A stretch of 21,115 nt of DNA from the NCBI GenBank assembly GCA_020724945.1, contig DYFX01000008.1:1379-22493 (forward strand), read 5' to 3'. Positions 13,222 to 21,115 of this stretch are shown here, piece after piece. Source of the DNA: Candidatus Paceibacter sp. (GTDB lineage: Bacteria > Patescibacteriota > Patescibacteriia > SG8-24 > DYFX01). Made by a program: the position numbers and the translations under genes. The notes under the pieces are model-generated. The model did not search any database, had not been told where the DNA came from, and worked only from the letters and a program-made list of their open reading frames with translations. Position 1 is the first letter of the stretch. Each line of letters begins with the position of its first letter.

Positions 13222-13827
13222 ATGTCCTTATGGAGGGTGAGGCATTCGTTGTCGCCGGTCATTGAATATGCGCTCGTCGCCACGGTCGCCGCATACGGGC
13301 TTTTCGGCATCTGGCTTTCCTCGCTCCGCCCGTTCGCCGTCGCGCTGAACGCGCCGTCCTCCACGCTCCACGCGCCCGTCACGCTCGACATCGACGCCTG
13401 GTCGCGCCGCGACAACCGCGCCTACGGCTACGCCTACGCCGTGCCGCCGGGATGGATCGTCTCCGCCGGCGACCCCGCGGCCGTCCGCCTGGGCCGCTCC
13501 ATCAAGGACATCGGCCTTGCGCCCGCCGACGGCGCCGGCATCCTCGTCGAGGTCGCGCCGCTGCACGAACGCCGCGAGGTGCAGAACCTCGCCGCCGAGG
13601 ACTTCGCCGGCAGCCGCGCCGCGCTCTACGATGTCGCGGTCGACGGGGTGGGCGCCCTCTTCGCCGCCGAGCTCGAACGCGGCCGCGTGCGCCGCCAGGC
13701 CGTCTATGTGCCGATGGGCGATGCGGCGCTCGTCATCCGCTCGGCCGCCCTCGATCCCGCCGCCTTCGCCGCCTTCGTCTCCACCGTGAAGTTCTACGCA
13801 CCCGAAACCCTAACCCCAGCCCCATGA
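13222..13827 (+). CDS. Membrane-anchored hypothetical protein, possible PsbP/DcrB-like fold
   Basis: The 201-residue protein has one N-terminal membrane segment (about 14-34) and an extracytoplasmic domain. The domain starts with YGYAYAVPPGWIVSAGD and ends with the helix AAFAAFVSTVKFY, a layout like PsbP/DcrB/Mog1-type domains in small anchored proteins. This is a resemblance in pattern, not an identification. The ATG at 13222 is 8 nt from a TATACT box (leaderless). Its stop overlaps the gap start as ATGA (13824-13827), implying translational coupling. Its place at the head of a glycolytic operon is unexplained. Confidence 0.82.
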   Translation: MSLWRVRHSLSPVIEYALVATVAAYGLFGIWLSSLRPFAVALNAPSSTLHAPVTLDIDAWSRRDNRAYGYAYAVPPGWIVSAGDPAAVRLGRSIKDIGLAPADGAGILVEVAPLHERREVQNLAAEDFAGSRAALYDVAVDGVGALFAAELERGRVRRQAVYVPMGDAALVIRSAALDPAAFAAFVSTVKFYAPETLTPAP

Positions 13828-14834
13828 TCCGCGTCGCCATCAACGGCTTCGGCCGCATCGGCCGCAATGTCTTCAAGGCCTCCTTCGGCCGTCTCAAGGA
13901 ACTCGAGTTCGTCGCCGTCAACGATCTCACCGACACCAAGACGCTCGCGCACCTCCTGAAGCACGACACCAACTACGGCGCGTACGAGAAAGAGGTGAAG
14001 CACGACGAGAAGCACATCTTCGTCGGCGGAAAGAAGATCCTCGTCACCGCCGAGAAGGATCCCTCGAAGCTCCCCTGGAAGGACCTGAAGATCGATGTCG
14101 TCATCGAATCGACGGGCCGCTTCACCGACGAGAAGGGCGCGTCGCAGCACCTGACCGCCGGCGCCAAGCGCGTCGTGCTTTCGGCGCCCGCCAAAGGCGG
14201 CGCGATCCCGACCTATGTCCTCGGCGTGAACGGCCAGGACTACAAGGGCAAGTCGGCCATCATCAACAACGCCTCCTGCACCACCAACTGCATCGCGCCG
14301 GTGGCCGCCGTCATCCATTCGAAGTTCGGCATCAGGAAGGCGATGATGTCCACGATCCACAGCTACACCGCCGACCAGGTGCTGCAGGACGGCCCGCACA
14401 AGGACCTCCGCCGCGCCCGCGCCGCCGCCGCCAACATCATCCCGACCTCCACCGGCGCCGCCATCGCCGTCACCGAGACGATCCCCGAACTCAAGGGCCT
14501 CTTCGACGGCCTCTCGCTCCGCGTGCCGACCTCCGTCGTCTCGCTCTCCGACTTCACCTTCGTCGTCGGCAGGAAGACGACCGTCGAGGAAGTGAACAAG
14601 GCCATCAAGGCCGCCTGCGCCACCAAGCGCTACGAAGGCGTGATGACCTGGACCGAGGAAGAGCTCGTCTCCTCCGATTTCATCAAGAACCCGTACTCGT
14701 CCATCGTGGACATCAACCTGACGCAGGTGGTCGACGGCGACCTCGTGAAGGTCATCGCCTGGTACGACAACGAATGGGGCTACTCCTGCCGCCTGGGCGA
14801 GATGGTCGAACGCGTCGGCAAGTCGATCAAGTAA
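13824..14834 (+). CDS. gap: Glyceraldehyde-3-phosphate dehydrogenase (NAD-dependent)
   Basis: The 336-residue protein has a complete GAPDH sequence: the Rossmann start RVAINGFGRIGRNVF (3-17), an aspartate at 34 in VNDL that favours NAD over NADP, the catalytic cysteine C152 in NNASCTTNCIAP, the partner H179 in STIHSYTADQ, and the C-terminal WYDNEWGYSCR. It oxidises glyceraldehyde-3-phosphate with phosphate to 1,3-bisphosphoglycerate, making NADH. ATG 13824 is chosen because it begins the family N-terminus; the frame stays open further upstream only as a shadow. The start overlaps the previous stop (ATGA). The next gene begins 2 nt after its TAA. Confidence 0.98.
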   Translation: MIRVAINGFGRIGRNVFKASFGRLKELEFVAVNDLTDTKTLAHLLKHDTNYGAYEKEVKHDEKHIFVGGKKILVTAEKDPSKLPWKDLKIDVVIESTGRFTDEKGASQHLTAGAKRVVLSAPAKGGAIPTYVLGVNGQDYKGKSAIINNASCTTNCIAPVAAVIHSKFGIRKAMMSTIHSYTADQVLQDGPHKDLRRARAAAANIIPTSTGAAIAVTETIPELKGLFDGLSLRVPTSVVSLSDFTFVVGRKTTVEEVNKAIKAACATKRYEGVMTWTEEELVSSDFIKNPYSSIVDINLTQVVDGDLVKVIAWYDNEWGYSCRLGEMVERVGKSIK

Positions 14835-14836
14835 AG

Positions 14837-15733
14837 ATGCCTGCCCGGTATTCGAAACCGGTCTACGGACACGACATCCCGTGGTGGGTCTATGACCTCA
14901 CGATCGCCGCGGGATGTCTGTTTTTCGCGTGGGCCGCGAACTTCGTGACGGCGTGGGCGGTCCTGCCGCTTCTCGTCCTGCTCTACGGTTCGTTCTTCGA
15001 GCCGCACCTTCTGAAGACGACGCGCTACGCGGTCGGAACAGGGGAGCGGTCGCTCAAGATCGCCTTCATCTCCGACATCCATGTCGGTCCTTATAAGGGG
15101 CGCGCCTGGGTGAAGCGGCTCGTGCGCGAGACGCAGGTTCTCGCGCCGGACATCATCCTCCTCGGAGGCGACTTCTTGCACGAGAGCGCCCGCGACCTGC
15201 GGAAGCTCGAACCGCTCAAGGAATTTCGCGCGCCGCTCGGCGTCTACGCCATCCTCGGCAACCACGACGAATACAAGGCGTCGAAGGAGGCGCACGCCTG
15301 GTTCGCGGCGTCCGGCATCCCGCTCGTCGAGAACCGTTCGCTCCGCGCGAAGGAGGGCGTCTCGGTCGCCGGCGCCGACGACGACTGGTACGGCGAGACG
15401 GACCTGGAAGCCGCCTTCAAGGGTATCCCGTCCGATGACCTCGCGCTCGTGATGCTCCACAATCCCGACTTGGCGCCGCATGCGGCGAAGCTGATGAAGG
15501 ATCGCCCTGGCGCGACGATCTTCTTCTCCGGCCACGCCCACGGCGGACAGATCCGCCTGCCCATCATCGGCGCGGTGCCGAAACTCCCGCATCACCTCGG
15601 CCGCGAATATGACCGAGGCATCTTCTCTTTCGACGATATCCCGCTCGTCCTCGGCGCCGGCGCCGGCGAATCCGGCCCCCGCGCGCGCCTCTTCTGTCCG
15701 CCGGAAATCGTGTCGGTCACGGTGCGATTTTAG
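14837..15733 (+). CDS. Membrane-anchored calcineurin-like metallophosphoesterase (YaeI/YkuE family)
   Basis: The 298-residue protein has a hydrophobic N-terminal region (about 18-52, one or two membrane passes) and then a full metallophosphoesterase core: FISDIHVG (77-84), LLGGDFLH (108-115), LGNHDEY (140-146), LVMLHNPD (204-211) and the metal-binding SGHAHGGQIRLP (231-242). The GHAHGGQ form and anchor fit COG1408 (YaeI, YkuE, LpxG). Known members act on lipid-linked or cell-wall substrates near the membrane; the substrate here is unknown. The ATG lies 2 nt after the gap stop, so it is co-transcribed with gap. The adjacent NDH-2 gene has its own promoter. Confidence 0.9.
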   Translation: MPARYSKPVYGHDIPWWVYDLTIAAGCLFFAWAANFVTAWAVLPLLVLLYGSFFEPHLLKTTRYAVGTGERSLKIAFISDIHVGPYKGRAWVKRLVRETQVLAPDIILLGGDFLHESARDLRKLEPLKEFRAPLGVYAILGNHDEYKASKEAHAWFAASGIPLVENRSLRAKEGVSVAGADDDWYGETDLEAAFKGIPSDDLALVMLHNPDLAPHAAKLMKDRPGATIFFSGHAHGGQIRLPIIGAVPKLPHHLGREYDRGIFSFDDIPLVLGAGAGESGPRARLFCPPEIVSVTVRF

Positions 15734-15741
15734 GCCGAGAA

Positions 15742-15750
15742 TGGTATAGT
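15742..15750 (+). promoter_or_regulatory. Extended -10 promoter of the ndh-pgk-SIMPL-eno-gpmI operon
   Basis: TGG plus TATAGT (15745-15750), 9 nt before the ATG at 15760. No -35 is seen. The 9-mer TGGTATAGT is identical to the one at 5131-5139 and nearly so to 190-198. The mRNA is probably leaderless. Confidence 0.65.
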
Positions 15751-15759
15751 GAAGCCGAT

Positions 15760-17073
15760 ATGGAGGACACCAACCGCAAGCGCATCGTCATCCTCGGGGC
15801 CGGTTTCGGCGGTTTGTCGACCGCCAAACGCCTGGTGAAGGAGCTCGGGATGCCGGACGGCCACGAGATCGTCGTCGTCGACAAGTGCTCGCACCACCTC
15901 TATCGGCCGTGGCTCTACGAGGTCGCCACCGGCGACGCGCCTGAAGAGACGCTGAAAGTCGGCATCGCCACCCCGTTCGAGGACATCCGCACGCATCTCG
16001 CGCCCAAGCGCATCCGCGTGGAATACCAGGAGGTCGTCGGCATCGACTGGGGCGCGCGCGCCGTGGAGCTCGCCGACGACCGCAAGCTCCCCTTCGACCA
16101 TCTCGTCGTGGCGCTCGGCGCATCGCCGTCCTTTTTCGGCATCGAGGGGCTCGAGCGGCACGGCCTGCCCATGTACAGCCTGCGCGACGCGCTGACCGTC
16201 CATCGCAAGCTCGAGGACCTGCTCGGAGCCAAGCGGCGCAACGAGATCCCGTTCGTCCGCGTCGTCGTCGGCGGCGCGGGTCCGACCGGCGTCGAGTTCG
16301 CCTGCGAGCTGGCGGAGTTCATGCGCAAGCAGGTCAGGAAGAAACGCATCGGCGCCGCGGAGTATTCCATCGAGATGGTCGAGGCGTCGCCCAGGCCGCT
16401 CGGCATGCTCGACAAGGAGATGTCCGGCTGGGCGCGGAAGCGCCTCGAGAAGCTCGGCCTCAAGCTCCTGCTCGACACCTGCATCAAGGGCGCGCACAAG
16501 GATCATGTCGTGCTGGCGCCGCGGCCGCTGAAGGAGGGCGAGACCGAAGACATGCTCGTCTGCGACTTCAAGAAGGAGCGCGAGAAGGAGGTGACGACCG
16601 ACCTGCTCGTCTGGTGCGGAGGATTCCAGGCCAATCCCGTCGTGGCGAAGCTCGGGTTGCCGGTCGACGCGCGCGGGCGCATCGAGGTCGACGAACATCT
16701 CCGCGTCCGCGGCAAGGACGGCGTCTGGGCCGTCGGCGATTGCGCGACGATCGTCGATCCTTCAAGCAAGCGCCCCGTTCCGCAGCTCGCGCAAGCGGCC
16801 ATCCACCAGGCCGCGACGGCCGCGCGGAACATCGCCGCCACGCTTATGGGCAAGCCTCCCGTGCCGTACGCCTTCCCGGCCATGCATACCGTCGTCCCGA
16901 TGGGCGGCGCCTGGGGCATCGCCCAGGTCTTCGGCCTCCGCCTCAAGGGACGCATCGTCTGGCCGATCCGCCTGGCCGCCGATGTCCGCTACTTCCTGAA
17001 GACGCTTCCGCTCGGCAGCGCCTGGAAGCTCATCCGCGCGCCGCTCACCACCTTCCGGCGCAACAACCTCTGA
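15760..17073 (+). CDS. Type II NADH dehydrogenase-like FAD oxidoreductase
   Basis: The 437-residue protein has the FAD-binding start RIVILGAGFGGLSTAKRL (8-25), the NAD-binding VRVVVGGAGPTGVEFACEL (about 166-184) and the FAD-ribityl motif GVWAVGDCATI (321-331). It also has the family's C-terminal region with YAFPAMHTVVPMGGAWGIAQ and a hydrophobic amphipathic end (KTLPLGSAWKLIRAP) that could dock it to the membrane. NDH-2 enzymes pass electrons from NADH to quinone without pumping protons. A quinone partner or other acceptor is not shown in this window, so a soluble diaphorase role remains possible. It leads a glycolytic operon; pgk starts 1 nt after its stop. It is probably leaderless. Confidence 0.88.
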   Translation: MEDTNRKRIVILGAGFGGLSTAKRLVKELGMPDGHEIVVVDKCSHHLYRPWLYEVATGDAPEETLKVGIATPFEDIRTHLAPKRIRVEYQEVVGIDWGARAVELADDRKLPFDHLVVALGASPSFFGIEGLERHGLPMYSLRDALTVHRKLEDLLGAKRRNEIPFVRVVVGGAGPTGVEFACELAEFMRKQVRKKRIGAAEYSIEMVEASPRPLGMLDKEMSGWARKRLEKLGLKLLLDTCIKGAHKDHVVLAPRPLKEGETEDMLVCDFKKEREKEVTTDLLVWCGGFQANPVVAKLGLPVDARGRIEVDEHLRVRGKDGVWAVGDCATIVDPSSKRPVPQLAQAAIHQAATAARNIAATLMGKPPVPYAFPAMHTVVPMGGAWGIAQVFGLRLKGRIVWPIRLAADVRYFLKTLPLGSAWKLIRAPLTTFRRNNL

Positions 17074-17074
17074 T

Positions 17075-18283
17075 ATGCCGCTCCGCGTCCTCGAAGATCT
17101 CCGATCGCTGAAAGGGAAGCGCGTGCTCCTGCGCGTCGATTTCAACGTGCCTATCGCGCGCGGCAAGGTCGGCGCCGAAGAGGACTGGCGCATCCGCCGC
17201 GTCGTGCCGACGATCGAGAAGCTCCGCAAGGCCGGCGCGCGCGTCGTCGTCGCCACCCACATCGGCCGGCCGGACGGCAAGAAGCCCGCCGCGCTCAAGA
17301 CCGACGCGGTCGCCAAGCGCCTCTCCCAGCTCGCGCACTGCACCGTCGCCAAGCTTCCCGATTGCGTCGGGGAGAAGGTCGAGGAGGCGGTCGCCGCGAT
17401 GAAGGACGGCGAGGTCGTGATGCTCGAGAACCTGCGCTTCCGGAAAGGGGAGGAGGAGAACGATCCGCACTTCGCCGAGGCGCTCTCGAGGCTCGCGGAT
17501 GTCTTCGTGAACGACGCGTTCGGCGTGGCGCATCGCGCGGCGGCCTCGAATGTCGGCGTCACGCGCTATCTTCCGTCCTACGCCGGCCCGCTCCTCGCCG
17601 CCGAGGCCGACGCGCTCACCCGCGCCCTCGAGGCGCCCGAGCGTCCGTATCTCGTCATCATGGGCGGCGCCAAGGTCTCGTCGAAGATCGGCGTCATCGC
17701 GCAGATGCTCTCCGTCGCCGACCGCGTGCTCCTCGGCGGCGCGCTCATCGCCCCCTTCTACAAGGCGATGAGCCACTGCATCGGCATGACGCCTTGCTCC
17801 GGCGAGGATCTCGAAGCCGTGCGCGAGCTGATGCGGCATCCGTATTACAAGAAGCTCATCCTGCCGCACGATGTCGTCATCGCCGATCCGAAGGATCCCG
17901 GCGGCAAGCTCACGGCGGTCGACCTGCAGGAGGAGCCCTTCGATCTCTGTCGCGATCACGAAGCCATCCTCGACATCGGACCGAAGACCATCTCCGCCTA
18001 CGCCTCCTATATCCGCTCCGCCAAGATGATCGTCTGGAACGGGCCGATGGGCTGGTTCGAACAGCCGCGCTTCAGCCACGGCACGCTCGCGCTCGGGCGT
18101 CTCGTCGCCGCGCGCTCGAAGGGTAGGACCTTCGGCGTCGTCGGGGGAGGCGAGACGGTCCAGGCGCTCGCGCGGACCGGCCTCGCGGACTGCGTCGACC
18201 ATGTCTCGACCGGCGGCGGCGCCATGCTCGAGATCCTCGAAGGCAAGGTCCTTCCCGGCATCCAACCTTTACTCGTCGAATAA
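17075..18283 (+). CDS. pgk: Phosphoglycerate kinase
   Basis: The 402-residue protein has standard length and all PGK motifs: VLLRVDFNVP (17-26), THIGRPDGKK (61-70), MLENLRFRKGEE (about 116-127), FVNDAFGVAHRAAAS (about 144-158), IMGGAKVSSKIGV (about 195-207), VWNGPMGWFE (about 320-329) and GGGETVQA / STGGGAMLEILEGK near the end. It transfers phosphate from 1,3-bisphosphoglycerate to ADP. HRAAAS replaces the more usual HRAHAS. The ATG follows the NDH-2 stop by 1 nt, with no Shine-Dalgarno. It holds one of the window's three ACGT sites, in the DFNVP motif. Confidence 0.98.
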   Translation: MPLRVLEDLRSLKGKRVLLRVDFNVPIARGKVGAEEDWRIRRVVPTIEKLRKAGARVVVATHIGRPDGKKPAALKTDAVAKRLSQLAHCTVAKLPDCVGEKVEEAVAAMKDGEVVMLENLRFRKGEEENDPHFAEALSRLADVFVNDAFGVAHRAAASNVGVTRYLPSYAGPLLAAEADALTRALEAPERPYLVIMGGAKVSSKIGVIAQMLSVADRVLLGGALIAPFYKAMSHCIGMTPCSGEDLEAVRELMRHPYYKKLILPHDVVIADPKDPGGKLTAVDLQEEPFDLCRDHEAILDIGPKTISAYASYIRSAKMIVWNGPMGWFEQPRFSHGTLALGRLVAARSKGRTFGVVGGGETVQALARTGLADCVDHVSTGGGAMLEILEGKVLPGIQPLLVE

Positions 18284-18292
18284 CCCGCATTT

Positions 18293-19108
18293 ATGGAGAA
18301 CATGCCCATGTCCGGAAACGGTTGCGGCGGCGCCTGCCGCTGCGGCCATGGCCACGGTCCGATGCGACGCTTCATGAAGCCGCTCTGGGCCCTCGTCCTC
18401 GTCGTCGGCGCCGCCTATCTCGTCCTCCTGGCGCGCAACGCCGCCAAGGAGCACGAATACATCGGACGCCCCGGCAACGCGCGCGACACCATCGCCGTCT
18501 CGGCCGAAGGCAAGGTGACCGCCCTGCCCGACATCGCCTCGATTTCCGTCGGCGTGATGACCGAGAAGAAGACCGTCGCGGAAGCCCAGCAGGAGAACAC
18601 GGCGAAGATGAACGCCATCATCGCCAAGGTCAAGGAATTCGGCGTGGCGGCGGAGGACATCAAGACCGTCAACTATTCCATCTATCCGCAGTACGACTGG
18701 ATCGATAACCGGCAGGTCGAGCGCGGCTTCCAGGTGTCGCAAAGCGTCCAGCTCAAGGTGCGCGACCTCTCGAAGATCGGCGAAGTGCTCGCGTCCGCCG
18801 GCGAACTGGGCGCCAATCAGGTCGGCGGCGTGAACTTCACGATCGACGAGCCGGAGGAGCTCCGCCAGCAGGCGCGGCTCAAGGGTCTCGAGGCCGCCAA
18901 GGCGAAAGCGCAGGAGCTGGCGTCCGCAGCCGGCGTGAAGCTCGGCAGGATCGTGGGTTTCAGCGAGAGCGACGGCTATGTCCCGCCGGTCCTTTACGCC
19001 CGCGAGGCGGCGATGGGCTTGGGCGGCGGCTCGGCCGCGCCCTCGATCGAATCCGGCTCGCAGGATGTCGTCGTGAATGTCGCCGTCATCTACGAGATCC
19101 TTCCGTAA
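18293..19108 (+). CDS. SIMPL-domain (DUF541) membrane-anchored protein
   Basis: The 271-residue protein has a Cys/His-rich cytoplasmic N-terminus (GCGGACRCGHGHG, about 10-22), a membrane segment (about 29-47) and then a SIMPL/DUF541 domain: TIAVSAEGKVTALPDIASIS near its start, an EKKTVAEAQQENTAKMNAII helix, IYPQYDW, LASAGELGANQVGGVNFTID, and the helix LKGLEAAKAKAQELASAAGVKLG. SIMPL proteins are secreted or anchored; E. coli YggE is linked to oxidative-stress tolerance, but no enzymatic role is established. The start ATG lies 9 nt after pgk's TAA, and eno begins 8 nt after its own TAA, so it is deep in the glycolytic operon. Confidence 0.9.
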   Translation: MENMPMSGNGCGGACRCGHGHGPMRRFMKPLWALVLVVGAAYLVLLARNAAKEHEYIGRPGNARDTIAVSAEGKVTALPDIASISVGVMTEKKTVAEAQQENTAKMNAIIAKVKEFGVAAEDIKTVNYSIYPQYDWIDNRQVERGFQVSQSVQLKVRDLSKIGEVLASAGELGANQVGGVNFTIDEPEELRQQARLKGLEAAKAKAQELASAAGVKLGRIVGFSESDGYVPPVLYAREAAMGLGGGSAAPSIESGSQDVVVNVAVIYEILP

Positions 19109-19116
19109 GTCGCAGC

Positions 19117-20376
<1,260 letters not shown>

Positions 20377-20399
20377 TGCCTGCCGAAGGAGGAGACAAG

Positions 20400-21115
20400 G
20401 TGAAGCCCGTGGTCCTGGCCATCTGCGACGGCTTCGGTTCGGCGCCGGCCGGGCTCCAGGGCAACGCGGTGCTGATGGCCGCCATGCCGACGATGATGGA
20501 CCTGTGGGAGCATTACCCCCACACGGAACTTTTCGCGCACGGCCAGCATGTGGGATTGCCGAAAGGCCAGCCGGGCAACTCCGAGGCGGGGCATATGAAC
20601 CTCGGCGCGGGCCGCGTGGTGAAGCAGGACGCCGTGTACATCAACGAGGCCATCGAGGACGGCACCTTCTTCAAGAACACCGCCATCCACGAGGCGCTCA
20701 AGCACGCGCGGAAGTACGCCACCCGCGTGCACCTGATGGGCATGGTCTCGAACGGCCGCTCGGCGCACGCCTCGATGGAGCATCTCTACGGCCTGCTCGA
20801 GACCTGCCGCCGCCTGGGACTGAACGACATCGCCCTCCACCTCTTCACCGACGGCCGCGACGGCCCGCGCTTCGCCGCGCCCGCGCAGATCCACGAGATC
20901 GAGTCGCGCCTGCGGCCGGGCGAGCGCATCGCCACGGTGATGGGCCGCTTCTTCCCGATGGACCGGAACCGGAATTGGGAACGCGTCGACCTCGCATACC
21001 ACGCCATCGTGAACGGCGAGGGGCTCGCGGCGCCTTCGGCCGAGACGGCGCTGCTCCAGGCCTACAACCGCGGCGAGACGGACGAGTTCATCATCCCGAC
21101 CGTCATCGTCGACCG
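20400..21115 (+). CDS. gpmI: 2,3-bisphosphoglycerate-independent phosphoglycerate mutase, N-terminal part (runs off right edge)
   Basis: The frame has no stop before the window end (about 238 codons). It begins VKPVVLAICDGFG, with the metal aspartate at 10, then has HVGLPKGQPGNSEAGHMNLGAGR, containing the phospho-acceptor serine (S61 in NSE), VHLMGMVSNGRSAHASMEHL, LFTDGRDGPR, and GRFFPMDRNRNWERVDLAYHA, matching iPGM. It converts 3- to 2-phosphoglycerate using two metals, without bisphosphoglycerate. I prefer GTG 20400, since AGGAGGAG (20388-20394) lies 5 nt upstream. An in-frame ATG at 20376 overlaps the eno stop (TGATG) and would add eight residues. Confidence 0.93.
   Translation, partial: MKPVVLAICDGFGSAPAGLQGNAVLMAAMPTMMDLWEHYPHTELFAHGQHVGLPKGQPGNSEAGHMNLGAGRVVKQDAVYINEAIEDGTFFKNTAIHEALKHARKYATRVHLMGMVSNGRSAHASMEHLYGLLETCRRLGLNDIALHLFTDGRDGPRFAAPAQIHEIESRLRPGERIATVMGRFFPMDRNRNWERVDLAYHAIVNGEGLAAPSAETALLQAYNRGETDEFIIPTVIVD

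Noticed and set aside
13452..13823. N-terminal extension of GAPDH by about 124 residues
   Set aside because: Overlaps the coding sequence of the membrane protein in another frame; Arg-rich text; the GAPDH family start is at 13824.
15730..18265. Long minus-strand frames opposite NDH-2 and pgk
   Set aside because: Shadows of strongly conserved genes on the plus strand.

Overview
The window is a gene-dense bacterial chromosome segment, roughly two-thirds G+C by eye. It carries housekeeping genes of translation, glycolysis and cell-wall growth, interleaved with small secreted or membrane-anchored proteins that I cannot name. Several traits suggest a high-GC member of the Candidate Phyla Radiation (Patescibacteria): short intergenic gaps, a short EF-Ts, an NLPY-type PrmC, a small orphan zinc-ribbon protein, a SIMPL protein, a DUF4230 protein, and copies of a TCCTGAGCGA...GTCGAAGGA-type repeat. 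This placement is an inference; no 16S rRNA gene is present to test it.

Left part (1-5540). The 5' end of gyrB runs leftward off the window and carries a repeat-derived insert near its N-terminus. Rightward then come a membrane-anchored hypothetical protein and a Cys/His-rich hypothetical protein. A DUF4230 protein (leftward) diverges from a RodA/FtsW SEDS glycosyltransferase. A P-loop nucleotide/dephospho-CoA-kinase-like protein, an orphan protein and a zinc-ribbon protein follow.

Middle (5550-11760) is dominated by translation. rplY/ctc (L25) points right and converges on a leftward block of rpmE (L31), prfA (RF1), a sugar-nucleotidyltransferase, an apparently non-coding transcript and prmC, the methyltransferase that modifies RF1. 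A thioredoxin-fold lipoprotein diverges from rpmE. rpsB-tsf follow, behind a long structured leader.

Right part (11760-21115). Two tandem paralogous metzincin-like lipoproteins come first. Then two closely packed operons carry the lower half of glycolysis: [PsbP/DcrB-like membrane protein - gap - metallophosphoesterase] and [NDH-2-type NADH dehydrogenase - pgk - SIMPL protein - eno - gpmI]. gpmI runs off the right edge. GAPDH makes NADH, NDH-2 could reoxidise it, and PGK, enolase and phosphoglycerate mutase complete the path to PEP.

Three sequence-level patterns cut across the genes. (1) The tetranucleotide ACGT is almost absent: three occurrences by my reading. Asn/Asp/His/Tyr codons ending in C switch to T almost only when the next codon begins GT. 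(2) Promoters are readable as TTGACR-17-TAnnnT, and several are welded onto or directly behind an intrinsic terminator. (3) Several genes appear to be leaderless, with a -10 box 6-9 nt before the ATG. No tRNA, rRNA, CRISPR array, insertion sequence or prophage was seen.
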